Assembly: GCA_035524895.1 (NCBI GenBank)
Contig: DATLFI010000131.1
Location: 1-33,536, forward strand
DNA: 33,536 nt
Direction: 5' to 3'
DNA from: DATLFI01 sp035524895
Lineage (GTDB): Bacteria > Acidobacteriota > Thermoanaerobaculia > Multivoradales > Multivoraceae
A program made the translations under genes and the position numbers. Positions 16,070-24,323 of the stretch are shown in pieces (position 1 is the first letter of the stretch; every line of letters starts with the position of its first letter). Below the pieces are notes generated by a model. It ran no database searches. It saw only the letters and a list, made by a program, of their open reading frames with translations, and was not told the DNA's origin.

Positions 16070-18217
16070 CTACTCTGGCGCCGGCACGGGGCGGGTCGAG
16101 TCCTGGTCGCCGCCGCAGGAGGGGGGCAGATCTGGTGAGATAGAAGACCCCGATGGAGCCCGAACGAGCAGTCCCGAGGCCTGCAGGTCCCCTGACGCAG
16201 GTGCGGCGCACCGCTCGATCTCGAAATCTCGGAACCGGATTTCGCCATGACCTGAAGCGAACAGCCTCACCTCCAGGTCTCGCGCCCCGCTCCTTGGGAC
16301 AGTCAGAATCCTCTCTAAGAGCTGCTCTTCCAGCTCGGGCGTAGGCATTATCGCTCCCTGATCAAGGATGACGTGTTCGCCGGCTTCGTCGCGACTCGCT
16401 ATGTCCCAACGACCGGGACTGGTGCCCTGTCCGAGCGACTGGTACCGGATGGTCACGCGAAAGTGGCCCGCCGCGAGATCCAAGTACGGACCGTATACGA
16501 GCGCACCGGCGGTTCCCGTGGAAACGAGGGCATCGGCCTCGATCCTGCCTACACCTTGCTGGGTGTACACGTCCTGCGCAGTAAAGATCAGCTTCTTGCC
16601 GACTCCACGCTCGAAGTTGTCACGCTGCCAACCAGGGAGTTGACTAAAGCGATCCTCGCGAAACACCCAAACCGTATAGCCGCCAATGGAGATCTCCTCG
16701 TCGGGGTTCCCGCAGATCTCCGCAAGCAGCTGGGTATTCAGCTGGGTGCGCTCCGTGGGAGTAACCACTAAAGCGACGGGACCCTTCCCGTACGGCAGAT
16801 ACCAGTGGCCGAGCGAGAGATGGTGGAACGGCCGAGGAACTCCATTCTCAATCTTTATGGGATAGATCTGAACATGCCCGCTGGCTCGGACCGTTGCTAC
16901 GGTGCTGTGCCAGTAGGTCGCGTAAGCTGTTTCCACTGAAAGCGCTCGGAGTGCAGAAATGAGTTCCTCGAGGCCGTCGTCGCGCATGCCGGCCAGGTGG
17001 AGTGTCGCGGTGCGGCTGGCGCGAGGCAGTGCAGGTAGGGCGAAGGCGAAATAGGAAAGAGTTAGCAGGGCGACGCAAAAGGCGGACAGGAATGCAAGAC
17101 CGGCGCGGGAGCGATGGAGGTCGTGCAGCGCGTGCGAGCCGAGCAGAATCGCGATGAAAGTCGGAACGACGAGATAGCGACCTTGCCCCTGTAGGTTCGG
17201 CACAGACGCGAGCAGATAGAGGCTGACGAGCGTGAGCGTCCAGAAGAATCCCAGCAGGAGTTGGCGTTCGGGCGGGACCGAACTGTACCGAATCGTCGCC
17301 ACTGCAGTCGCGCCAACTAGAACGGCTAGCATGAGCAGGCGTAGTGGGAAGATAGCGAGCGAGGGCTCTGAAAGAGGAACTGGTGCGTCTGGGAATAGTC
17401 CGAACAGCTGCACTAGCGAGTCGATGGGCAGGGTCAAGTCTAGCCGAGCGCGATCGACGAAGGATCCCTGGAAGTCGGCAAACCGGAGGCGAGAAACCAT
17501 CGCTTGACGCCAAATGAGACCTCCGCTCAACGCGAGCAAGGCAACTGCAGTCCGACCGGGTGCTGGTGGTCGGATCGAACCATAAAGCGTGCCGAAGGTG
17601 ATTGCGGCCGCAATGGGAAGAGCGATGCTGAGCAACCCTCGTGTGCCGTAGCATCCGATCAGGAAGGCGGATGCGATGAGGGCTAGGAGTCGGAGATAGC
17701 TGATGCTTTTTGGCAGGAGACAGTCGATGGTTGCCCAAAGGGACCAGACGGTGACCAGGACGACGTAGCCGTAGGCGGCCTGCCCGTACATCATCGCTGC
17801 CCATACGTTCGAAAGACCGGTCGCGACCCAGAGCAGGGTCAAGCGGCGCTCGGAGACACCATGGCCAGTACGGCGGAGGAACAGCGCGACAGTATAGAGG
17901 AGGGCAGCGGAGAACAGTAGCGACGAGAGCGCGTTGGAAAGGAGTGAGTTACCGAAGAGCGGAATGAGGACGAGGAGCAGTAGATGGCCGTGGATGATCC
18001 AGATGTCACCGTTCGCATAGGTGAAGTCCCGAGGAAAAAGCTGACCCGTGCGCAGAATCTCCTCTGCCAGCACGCTCTTGATCGCGGCGTCGCTGTTGAA
18101 CCAGGTCTCTGCGCCAAGAGCGAGGTAGACGAGCAGCAAACTGAGGTTGAGAGCCAACGCGACTGTGATAAGGCGCACTAGCACGCTGGGCCGGTTCGGA
18201 GGCGAGCGAGGGTCCAT
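16070..18217 (-). CDS. Polytopic membrane protein, probable GT-C glycosyltransferase
   Basis: A 715-residue inner-membrane protein. After a short N-terminus, about ten hydrophobic segments occupy residues 12-400. The first loop contains ETWFNSDAAIKSVLAEEIL, with Asp43 where GT-C enzymes place a metal-binding acidic residue. SVPNLQGQGRYLVVP near 340 resembles the late-loop/helix region of such enzymes. From about 405 it is soluble. Residues 545-670 look like a beta-sandwich, possibly carbohydrate-binding (VYGPYLDLAAGHFRVTIRYQ, EIRFRDFEIERC). GT-C enzymes use polyprenyl-phosphate sugars outside the membrane, matching the GtrB-like synthase encoded divergently. ATG 18217 is chosen because AAGGA lies 6 bases upstream; ATG 18223 leaves no spacing. 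The gene looks less G/C-rich than its neighbours. O-antigen polymerase or ligase folds are alternatives. Confidence 0.72.
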   Translation of the reverse strand: MDPRSPPNRPSVLVRLITVALALNLSLLLVYLALGAETWFNSDAAIKSVLAEEILRTGQLFPRDFTYANGDIWIIHGHLLLLVLIPLFGNSLLSNALSSLLFSAALLYTVALFLRRTGHGVSERRLTLLWVATGLSNVWAAMMYGQAAYGYVVLVTVWSLWATIDCLLPKSISYLRLLALIASAFLIGCYGTRGLLSIALPIAAAITFGTLYGSIRPPAPGRTAVALLALSGGLIWRQAMVSRLRFADFQGSFVDRARLDLTLPIDSLVQLFGLFPDAPVPLSEPSLAIFPLRLLMLAVLVGATAVATIRYSSVPPERQLLLGFFWTLTLVSLYLLASVPNLQGQGRYLVVPTFIAILLGSHALHDLHRSRAGLAFLSAFCVALLTLSYFAFALPALPRASRTATLHLAGMRDDGLEELISALRALSVETAYATYWHSTVATVRASGHVQIYPIKIENGVPRPFHHLSLGHWYLPYGKGPVALVVTPTERTQLNTQLLAEICGNPDEEISIGGYTVWVFREDRFSQLPGWQRDNFERGVGKKLIFTAQDVYTQQGVGRIEADALVSTGTAGALVYGPYLDLAAGHFRVTIRYQSLGQGTSPGRWDIASRDEAGEHVILDQGAIMPTPELEEQLLERILTVPRSGARDLEVRLFASGHGEIRFRDFEIERCAAPASGDLQASGLLVRAPSGSSISPDLPPSCGGDQDSTRPVPAPE

Positions 18218-18423
18218 GTTCATTCCTTGGTGACCCGATCCAGAATCGGGTGGGTTGAACGTGTCCACGCGGGATCTTCCCTGGTCCCCCAAGCCTACGG
18301 CACTGCGTGCGTGGGGTGGACGATGCGCGGCTGCCGTCCAGATTTCGACGGATTCCGACGGTCGTCAGTGGTGCCGGGAGGTACCGTGCTAGCATCCGTC
18401 GTCCGGAGTGCCCGCGCAGCCCC
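18218..18423. promoter_or_regulatory. Divergent intergenic region with a 5'-UTR hairpin
   Basis: These 206 bases separate the minus-strand GT-C-like gene from the plus-strand GtrB-like gene. ACCCGAT (18233-18239) and ATCGGGT (18245-18251) form a perfect 7-base-pair stem with a 5-base loop, a few bases upstream of the AAGGA Shine-Dalgarno (18228-18224) of the minus-strand gene. It could be an operator or an mRNA leader structure. GGGAGG at about 18376-18381 is not followed by a start in the GT2 frame. I find no strong promoter. Confidence 0.4.
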
Positions 18424-19770
18424 ATGGAAGCCTGCCTGCAGAGCTACGAGCCGGAGTCCGGGGTCCGGTCCCGGCGTCTGCCTCCCTCCATTCCCGGCGT
18501 TGACGCCGCCCTGGAGTCCCAGCAGGGCGTGCTCGAACGGCTGATCAGCGGGGAGGAGGATCATCATTCGGCGACCGTGCTGCTCCGCGCGCTCCTTCTC
18601 CAGCGCTGGTTCAGCCTCGGCGAAGCCGAGTTGTTGGCTGAGCTCGCAGACAGGAAATCGTGGCAGAGCTTTTGCCGCCTGGAGCCGGGTGGCGCGCTAC
18701 CGCCGCGCCGGGCTCTCGCGGCGCTGCGGGCCCGCGTCGATGCCGATCCCGATGGTCGCGAGGCTCTCGATCGGCTGGCAGAGTCGGGGCGGCGTCAGTT
18801 GCGCGGGCCTGTGCCGGTGATTTCCGTCGTCAGCCCGATCTACCGGGCTGAAGTCATCGTCGCCGAACTAGTACGGCGTATCGTCGAGGCGGTGGCGCCG
18901 GTCACCGAGTGCTTCGAGATCGTACTGGTGGACGACGGCAGCCCTGACCAGGCCTGGGAGCGCATAGAGGAGTGCTGCGCGGCCGAACCCCGTGTCGTCG
19001 GCGTCCGCTTGAGTCGCAACTTCGGTCAGCACCCGGCGATCACCGCCGGCCTGGCCCACGCCCGTGGCGACTGGGTGGTGGTGATGGACTGCGACCTGCA
19101 GGACAACCCGAGCTACATCCCGGAACTCTACCGCCGGGCGCTCGACGGCTACGATATCGTGTTCACGATCAAGGAGAAGCGTGAGCACGGCGCCGTGAAG
19201 AACTGGTTCGCCCGTCAGTTCGCTCGCGGCTCGAACTGGCTGTCCTCGCGTGACGCTGCAGATCCTCGGATCGGCGCCTACTCCCTGATCAGCCGTCGGG
19301 TGGTGGAGGCCTTCCTGCGGATCCAGGACGCCCACCGTCACTACTTGGTGCTGCTCCGTTGGCTGGGGTTTTCCTCGACCACCATCACCGTCCGGCATGA
19401 GCCGCGGTTTGCAGGCCGCAGCTCCTACTCTGCTCTGTCGTTGTTCCGCCACGCCGTTGACGGCATCGTGTCGCACTCGGATCGGCTGCTCTACCTCTCG
19501 GTGGCTGCGGGTTTCAGCTTTCTCTGCCTCTCGCTGCTGGGTATTGGCTATCTCGTCATCGCCTATCTGGAGAGCGGGTTCCGCGCCGGTTGGACCTCGA
19601 CCATCGTGCTGATCCTGCTGTGCACGAGCATGATCCTGCTCTCCATCGGCACAGCCGGGATCTACATCGGGAAGATCTTCGAACAGGTGAAGCAGCGTCC
19701 GCTGTATCTCATCGAGCGGGTGCGGAGCGTTCCTGCGCACCACGTGCGGGAGTCGCCTCCCGGAGGGTAG
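18424..19770 (+). CDS. GtrB/DPM1-like polyprenyl-phosphate glycosyltransferase with IS5-transposase-like N-terminus
   Basis: 448 residues. Residues about 130-355 are a GT2 domain of the dolichol/undecaprenyl-phosphate sugar synthase type: PVISVVSPIYRAE, VLVDDGSPD (D170-S173), RLSRNFGQHPAITAGLAHA, MDCDLQDNP (DxD-type D222-D224), RHYLVLLRWLGF and a GRSSYSALSLFRHAVDGI stretch matching the GESKYS region. Two helices close the chain (about 355-382 and 391-415), as in GtrB. Residues about 50-120 resemble the IS5-family transposase N-terminal domain (DUF772): LLRALLLQRWFSLGEAELL, DRKSWQSFCRLEPGGALP and ALAALRARV. ATG 18424 has no SD; the frame is open to a GTG at 18307, but that stretch does not look coding. 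The next gene follows after 2 bases. The GT call is strong; the N-terminal call rests on motif resemblance. Confidence 0.88.
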   Translation: MEACLQSYEPESGVRSRRLPPSIPGVDAALESQQGVLERLISGEEDHHSATVLLRALLLQRWFSLGEAELLAELADRKSWQSFCRLEPGGALPPRRALAALRARVDADPDGREALDRLAESGRRQLRGPVPVISVVSPIYRAEVIVAELVRRIVEAVAPVTECFEIVLVDDGSPDQAWERIEECCAAEPRVVGVRLSRNFGQHPAITAGLAHARGDWVVVMDCDLQDNPSYIPELYRRALDGYDIVFTIKEKREHGAVKNWFARQFARGSNWLSSRDAADPRIGAYSLISRRVVEAFLRIQDAHRHYLVLLRWLGFSSTTITVRHEPRFAGRSSYSALSLFRHAVDGIVSHSDRLLYLSVAAGFSFLCLSLLGIGYLVIAYLESGFRAGWTSTIVLILLCTSMILLSIGTAGIYIGKIFEQVKQRPLYLIERVRSVPAHHVRESPPGG

Positions 19771-19772
19771 TC

Positions 19773-20432
19773 GTGGCGGAACTGGTCATCTTCGGTGCCG
19801 GCGATATCGCTCGCCTGGCGCATTTCTACTTCTCGCGCGACAGCCCCCACAAGGTGGCGGGCTTCGCAGTGGACGAGGAATACCGGGAAGGGGAGCAGTT
19901 CGACGGTCTTCCCCTAGTGTCTGCTGCGCGCCTCCTGGACGAGTTCCCGCCGGACCGATACCAAGCATTTGTCGCCCTCAGCTATGCCCGCATGAACCGG
20001 CTGCGGGCGGAGAAGTACCGCTGGATGCTGGAGCAGGGTTACGCGTGCGTCAGCTACGTCAGCAGCCGCTGCTCGCTCCTTACCGAGCACCCGATCGGTG
20101 CCAACTGTTTCATCCTGGAGGACAACACGATCCAGCCCTACTGCCGCATTGGCAACGACGTCACCTTGTGGAGTGGTAACCACATCGGCCACGACTCGGT
20201 GATCGAGGACCATTGCTTCATCTCTTCCCACGTAGTCGTCTCCGGCTGGGTGCGGGTGCGCAGCTACAGCTTCCTGGGCGTCAACTCGACCCTTCGGGAC
20301 AATATTACGATCGGCGAGAGCTGCCTGATCGGTGCCGGCGCAGTGGTCCTCGGCGACACCGATAACCATGGCGTCTACGTGCCGGAGCGCGCACACAAGC
20401 TCGACATGGACAGCCATGCAATCGGCATGTGA
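19773..20432 (+). CDS. PglD/NeuD-type sugar O/N-acyltransferase
   Basis: A 219-residue acyltransferase of the left-handed beta-helix class, transferring an acyl group, usually acetyl from acetyl-CoA, to a sugar nucleotide or glycan. An N-terminal Rossmann-like domain (AELVIFGAGDIARLAHFYF, about 2-20) is typical of PglD_N. Hexapeptide turns run from about 100 (HPIGANCFILEDNTI, RIGNDVTLWSGNHIGHDSVI, SYSFLGVNSTLRDNITIGES). His residues in the HIGHDSVIEDH stretch (about 147-156) are candidates for the catalytic base. The start is GTG 19773 with GGAGG 6 bases upstream (19762-19766); the frame is open further upstream but only as a shadow of the glycosyltransferase gene. With a WecE-type aminotransferase in the same run, N-acetylation of a 4-amino-4,6-dideoxyhexose (as by VioB or PglD) is a reasonable guess. 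Confidence 0.87.
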   Translation: MAELVIFGAGDIARLAHFYFSRDSPHKVAGFAVDEEYREGEQFDGLPLVSAARLLDEFPPDRYQAFVALSYARMNRLRAEKYRWMLEQGYACVSYVSSRCSLLTEHPIGANCFILEDNTIQPYCRIGNDVTLWSGNHIGHDSVIEDHCFISSHVVVSGWVRVRSYSFLGVNSTLRDNITIGESCLIGAGAVVLGDTDNHGVYVPERAHKLDMDSHAIGM

Positions 20433-20444
20433 GGCGAGCGGGAT

Positions 20445-20822
20445 TTGAGAAAGGTCGTCTTCAACTCACTCTTGCTGGGCGCGACAGTGGGCTTCACTGT
20501 GTATGCGCAGATCGTTCTCAAGTGGCAGGTGATGCAGCTGGACCCCGCCCCCACGCAGTGGCCTTCCCGCCTGCGTTGGGCCGCGGCGTTCGTCATGCGA
20601 CCCTTCGTGCTCTCCTGCTTCACCGCCGGATTTCTGGCCTTTTTGACCTGGACCGCGGTCCTGCGGGAAACGCAGCTGAGCCGCGTCTATCCGTTCATGG
20701 GTCTCTCGTTCATCCTGGTGGCCTGGTTGAGCTCGCTCTTTTTCGGCGAGAGCCTGTCCGCCGCGAAGCTGATCGGCACACTGTTGGTAGTCGTGGGGCT
20801 GGTACTCGCCAGCCAGGGATGA
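20445..20822 (+). CDS. Small four-helix SMR/ArnE-like transporter, putative lipid-sugar flippase
   Basis: A 125-residue, four-helix membrane protein of the EamA/SMR clan. Hydrophobic segments lie near 5-28, 46-68, 76-97 and 101-123. The stretch SRVYPFMGLSFILVAWLSSL, then FFGESLSAAKLIGTLLVVVG, has the conserved glycine-glutamate helix-loop-helix of EamA-type half-transporters such as ArnE/ArnF. The start is an uncommon TTG at 20445, preceded by a GAG/GCGGGA purine-rich stretch. The next in-frame Met would delete the first helix. In this setting the likely role is flipping a polyprenyl-phosphate-linked sugar made by the GtrB-like enzyme two genes upstream. A drug-efflux SMR role is less likely from context but not excluded by sequence. 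Confidence 0.8.
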   Translation: MRKVVFNSLLLGATVGFTVYAQIVLKWQVMQLDPAPTQWPSRLRWAAAFVMRPFVLSCFTAGFLAFLTWTAVLRETQLSRVYPFMGLSFILVAWLSSLFFGESLSAAKLIGTLLVVVGLVLASQG

Positions 20823-20829
20823 GGTCTTC

Positions 20830-21501
20830 GTGACGAAGTCTCGTCCGTTGAACGATGACGAGGAGTTCGGGGACTTGCTGCGAGACGCGGCCCTCTACTA
20901 CACGGCACGACTCCTGGAGAGGGGCGAGGGCGCCGAGGGCATGGACTGGCGCGACCGCGCCTCGCAACACTTGCGCTTCGAGCGCCTACTGGCCCACCTC
21001 CCCCCGAGTCCCGGCGACTCGCTGCTCGACGTGGGCTGCGGCAGCGGTGAGCTGCTTGCCTTCTGCCGTGCACGGGGCTGGAAGCCTGAGTACGTGGGCA
21101 TCGACGTCAGCGAGGAGATGGTAGCGGCCTGCAACCGCCGTTTCGGTGCCGGCAGCGCGGCGACGACCACCCTCGCCCAGTTGATCCGCGAGGGGCGGCG
21201 CTTTGACCTCGTTCTCGCCTCCGGCACGTTCAACGTGCGGCAGTTGACGCCGCACGACGAGTGGCGGCGGTACTTTCACCACTCAGTGACCGAGATGTTT
21301 GCCCTCGCGCGCCGCGGGGCGGCGTTCAACATCATGTCGAGTCGTGTGGATTACCGCCACGATCACCTCTACTACGCCCAGGTCGACGAGATGGCGAAGC
21401 TCGCGGACGCGTGCGGCACGCGCGACTTCGTCGTCGACCACGGCTACCCGCTGTACGAGATGACGGTCACCCTCTTCGCCAGGGAGGCGGAACGGCGATG
21501 A
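20830..21501 (+). CDS. SAM-dependent class I methyltransferase
   Basis: A 223-residue methyltransferase starting at GTG 20830, 7 bases after the flippase stop. Motif I is SLLDVGCGSGELLAFC (about 63-78), motif II is YVGIDVSEEMV, and RRFDLVLASGTFNVRQ is the motif IV region. A DVxxxxxP catalytic signature is absent, so the target atom is unclear. The stop overlaps the WbqC-like gene as ATGA (21498-21501). Placement among sugar-nucleotide and lipid-sugar genes suggests a methylated sugar, but N- and O-methylation cannot be told apart here. Confidence 0.83.
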   Translation: MTKSRPLNDDEEFGDLLRDAALYYTARLLERGEGAEGMDWRDRASQHLRFERLLAHLPPSPGDSLLDVGCGSGELLAFCRARGWKPEYVGIDVSEEMVAACNRRFGAGSAATTTLAQLIREGRRFDLVLASGTFNVRQLTPHDEWRRYFHHSVTEMFALARRGAAFNIMSSRVDYRHDHLYYAQVDEMAKLADACGTRDFVVDHGYPLYEMTVTLFAREAERR

Positions 21502-22202
21502 CCACTCTGGTCGTCGAGCAGCCGAACTACGTGCCCTGGCTCGGCTACTTCGCCTTGCTCGACCGCGCCGACCTCTGGGTGTGGTACGAAGATGTCCAGT
21601 ACACGCGACGCGACTGGCGCAACCGCAACCGGGTAGCGGGCGGCGACGATCCGGTGTGGCTCACCATCCCGGTGCGGGCACGGGGGCACCGGCACCTGCG
21701 CATCTGCGACGTCGAGATCGACTGCCGCCAGCCGTGGCAACGGAAGCACCTCGCAACGCTGTACCACCTCTACGGGAAGGCGCCGTTCTTCGAGCCGGTG
21801 TTCGAGCGGGTGCGCCGACACCTGGAGACGCCTCCGACGCTGCTGGCGGACCTGACGATCGGTCTCAACGAGGAGCTGTGTCGCTACCTCGGCATTCAGA
21901 CGAGTTTCCTGCGCAGCTCGCGGATTGCGGGGATCGAGGGCACCAAGCAGGATCGCATCTTGTCCATATGTCGGCAACTGCAGCCTGACGTCTACCTCTC
22001 CGGGCCCGCGGCCCGCGACTACCTGAAGTCGGCGCCCTTCGATGAGCAGGGAATCGACCTACACTACATCGCCTACGGCTACGACGCGTACCCCCGCAAC
22101 TCGCAGCCGCTCCGCACCGATCTCTCCATCCTCGACGCGCTGTTCTGGATCGGGCCGGGTCCAACGCTAGAGCTGATCCGCAGCAAACCGGGCCATGAGT
22201 GA
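21498..22202 (+). CDS. WbqC-family protein
   Basis: A 234-residue protein matching the WbqC-like family (PF08889), often found in O-antigen and capsule loci. The hallmark start is MTTLVVEQPNYVPWLGYFAL, followed by a WYEDVQYTRRDWRNRNRV stretch and WLTIPVR. Later segments are LRSSRIAGIEGTKQDRILSI, PDVYLSGPAARDYL and YPRNSQPL. I know of no settled enzymatic function for the family. Genomic association suggests modification of amino or acylated sugars. ATG 21498 overlaps the previous stop and is preferred over an upstream in-frame start inside the methyltransferase gene. Its end overlaps the next gene by 8 bases. Confidence 0.87.
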   Translation: MTTLVVEQPNYVPWLGYFALLDRADLWVWYEDVQYTRRDWRNRNRVAGGDDPVWLTIPVRARGHRHLRICDVEIDCRQPWQRKHLATLYHLYGKAPFFEPVFERVRRHLETPPTLLADLTIGLNEELCRYLGIQTSFLRSSRIAGIEGTKQDRILSICRQLQPDVYLSGPAARDYLKSAPFDEQGIDLHYIAYGYDAYPRNSQPLRTDLSILDALFWIGPGPTLELIRSKPGHE

Positions 22203-23166
22203 GTCCGTCGAAACGATACCGCGTCGTTGGCGGCGCCGCGGACGGATCTTCCCTGCCGAGGGCCGCCGGTTGCCAGCCTGGTTGAGCGGCTACGCGGCCC
22301 TGCCGTACCCGGTGCCGTGCGGCGACGGGCACCGGGTGCGGGTCTACTTTTCGGGACGCGACTCGGAGAATCGTTCGAGCATCGGCGCGGTGACCGTGGA
22401 CCTGCGAACGCTGGCTGTGGAGGAGGGATCGCTCACCGAGGAGCCACTGCTCCGCCCCGGAAGCCTCGGCGCCTTTGACGACAGCGGGGTGACCGTCTCC
22501 TGCATCGTTTCCCACAGGGAGCGGCTCCACCTCTATTACACCGGCTGGATCCTGGGGCGCACGGTGCCGTTCTACTTCGCCGTCGGCCTGGCCGTGAGCG
22601 AGGACGGCGGCCGCAGCTTCGAACGTTGGTCGCCGGCCCCGGTGCTCGACCGCCACGCGACCGATCCGTACCTTTGCGCCTCGCCGTCGATCCTGGTCGA
22701 GGGGGGGCGGTGGCGAATGTGGTACGTCTCCGGGAAGCTCTGGGAACAGCGACCGGAGGGGCCCCGCCACCACTATCTGGTGCGTTCGGCGAAGTCCGCC
22801 GACGGCATCCACTGGCACCGCGACGGCGGTGTCGCTCTCGATTTCGCCGGCCCGCAAGAGTATGCCATCGGGCGCCCTCACGTGGTGCGACACTGCGGCG
22901 AGTACCACATGTGGTTCTGCTCCCGGGGCGATCGCTACCGGTTAGGGCGCGCCAGATCTCCAGACGGTGACCGTTGGACGCGTGACGAGGACACAGTGAC
23001 TCTGGAGCCTACGCCGGCCGGGTGGGACGGCGACATGCAGGCCTATCCCGCGGTGCTGCGACAAGAGGGCCGGTGGTGGCTCTTTTACAACGGCAACGGC
23101 TACGGGGCCAGCGGCTTCGGGATCGCGGAGGGGATCCCCGGGGGCGGAGGCGAGGATCGAGGATGA
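22195..23166 (+). CDS. Five-bladed beta-propeller protein, GH43/GH32-like
   Basis: A 323-residue protein with repeated propeller blades of glycosidase-like type: HRVRVYFSGRDSENRSSIGA, ERLHLYYTGWILGR, RWRMWYVSGKLWEQ, EYHMWFCSRGDRY and RWWLFYNGNGYGASGFGIAE. It has no signal peptide, so it probably acts in the cytoplasm, unlike most secreted GH43 enzymes. Similar proteins sit in polysaccharide biosynthesis clusters with WbqC and aminotransferase genes, where hydrolysis is not established. I cannot assign the catalytic acidic triad with certainty. ATG 22195 lies within the end of the WbqC-like gene, and the stop overlaps the aminotransferase start (ATGA). Confidence 0.75.
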   Translation: MSESVETIPRRWRRRGRIFPAEGRRLPAWLSGYAALPYPVPCGDGHRVRVYFSGRDSENRSSIGAVTVDLRTLAVEEGSLTEEPLLRPGSLGAFDDSGVTVSCIVSHRERLHLYYTGWILGRTVPFYFAVGLAVSEDGGRSFERWSPAPVLDRHATDPYLCASPSILVEGGRWRMWYVSGKLWEQRPEGPRHHYLVRSAKSADGIHWHRDGGVALDFAGPQEYAIGRPHVVRHCGEYHMWFCSRGDRYRLGRARSPDGDRWTRDEDTVTLEPTPAGWDGDMQAYPAVLRQEGRWWLFYNGNGYGASGFGIAEGIPGGGGEDRG

Positions 23167-24323
23167 GCGCCGAGCTCCCATACGTCCCCTTCAACCGCCC
23201 GTTCATGGTGGGTCGCGAGCTGGAGTACATCGCCGAAGCGGTGCGCTCGGGCCACCTGGCCGGAGACGGTCCCTTTACGAAGCGATGTCAAGTGTGGCTG
23301 GAGGAGGCGCTTGGGGCTCGCAGGGTGCTGCTGACCCACTCGTGCACCGCTGCGCTAGAGATGAGTGCCATCCTGTGCGACCTGCAGCCCGGGGACGAAG
23401 TGATCATGCCCTCCTTCACTTTCGTCTCGACGGCCAATGCATTCCTCCTCCGCGGCGCCCGCCCGGTGTTCGTCGAGATCCGTGCCGATACCCTCAATCT
23501 GGATGAGGATCGGGTCGAGGCGGCGATCACGCCGAGGACTCGGGCGATCGTACCGGTCCACTATGCCGGCGTTGGCTGCGAGATGGATAGCCTGCTGGGC
23601 ATCGCTCGGCGCCACGGCCTGCGGATCGTCGAGGACGCTGCGCAAGGCATTCGGGCAACGTACAGAGGCCGGCCGTTGGGAGCGATTGGGGACATGGGTA
23701 CGTTGAGCTTCCATGAGACCAAGAACCTGATCAGCGGCGAGGGCGGTGCACTGGTGATCCAAAACGAGGAACTGTTGGAGCGGGCCGAGATCATCCGCGA
23801 GAAGGGAACCGACAGGGGGCGGTTCCTCCGAGGCGAGGTCGACAAGTATACGTGGGTCGATATCGGCTCGTCGTTCCTTCCGTCGGAGCTCATCGCCGCC
23901 TTCCTCTTTGCACAGCTCGAGGAGGCGGAGACGATCATGGCGACGAGGCGCCGGATCTTCGACACCTACCGCAGTTCGCTCGAAGACCTGGAGCAGAGAG
24001 GCTGGCTACGCCTCCCGGTAATACCGGAGGAATGCGAACACAACGCCCACCTCTTCTATGTTCTCCTGCCCAACGAGGAGCAGAGGGATGGGCTGCTCGC
24101 TCACTTCAAGGAGAACGGCATCAACGGTGTCTTCCACTACGTGCCATTGCACCAGTCTCCGATGGGACTACGTTTGGGCTACCGATCGGGGAGCCTGCCA
24201 CTTACAGAGGAAATGAGCCTTCGCGTGATCCGGTTGCCGTCTTTCTTCGGGCTGGCGAGCGACCAACAGGATCGTGTCGTAGAGGAGCTGCGACGATGGG
24301 TGTGGCACAGAAACGCGCGGTGA
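23163..24323 (+). CDS. wecE: dTDP-4-amino-4,6-dideoxygalactose transaminase (WecE/RffA type)
   Basis: PLP-dependent sugar aminotransferase of the DegT/DnrJ/EryC1 family, 386 residues (E. coli WecE is about 376). It should convert dTDP-4-keto-6-deoxyglucose plus glutamate to a dTDP-4-amino-4,6-dideoxyhexose in the cytoplasm. The match to WecE runs the length of the chain: VPFNRPFMVGREL, SGHLAGDGPFTKRCQVWLE, LLTHSCTAALEM, GDEVIMPSFTFVSTANAF, VPVHYAGVGCEMD, VEDAAQGI, SFHETKN with the PLP-binding Lys187, EIIREKGTDRGRFLRGEVDK, and FHYVPLHQSP. ATG 23163 overlaps the previous stop (ATGA). It overlaps the next methyltransferase by 28 bases. A related 4-aminotransferase such as VioA (gluco epimer) cannot be excluded. 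No dTDP-glucose synthase or dehydratase is in the window. Confidence 0.92.
   Translation: MSAELPYVPFNRPFMVGRELEYIAEAVRSGHLAGDGPFTKRCQVWLEEALGARRVLLTHSCTAALEMSAILCDLQPGDEVIMPSFTFVSTANAFLLRGARPVFVEIRADTLNLDEDRVEAAITPRTRAIVPVHYAGVGCEMDSLLGIARRHGLRIVEDAAQGIRATYRGRPLGAIGDMGTLSFHETKNLISGEGGALVIQNEELLERAEIIREKGTDRGRFLRGEVDKYTWVDIGSSFLPSELIAAFLFAQLEEAETIMATRRRIFDTYRSSLEDLEQRGWLRLPVIPEECEHNAHLFYVLLPNEEQRDGLLAHFKENGINGVFHYVPLHQSPMGLRLGYRSGSLPLTEEMSLRVIRLPSFFGLASDQQDRVVEELRRWVWHRNAR

Noticed and set aside
18424..18790. An intact insertion sequence at the start of the GtrB-like gene
   Set aside because: Only the N-terminal transposase-like domain is recognisable; I see no DDE catalytic core, terminal inverted repeats or target duplication.
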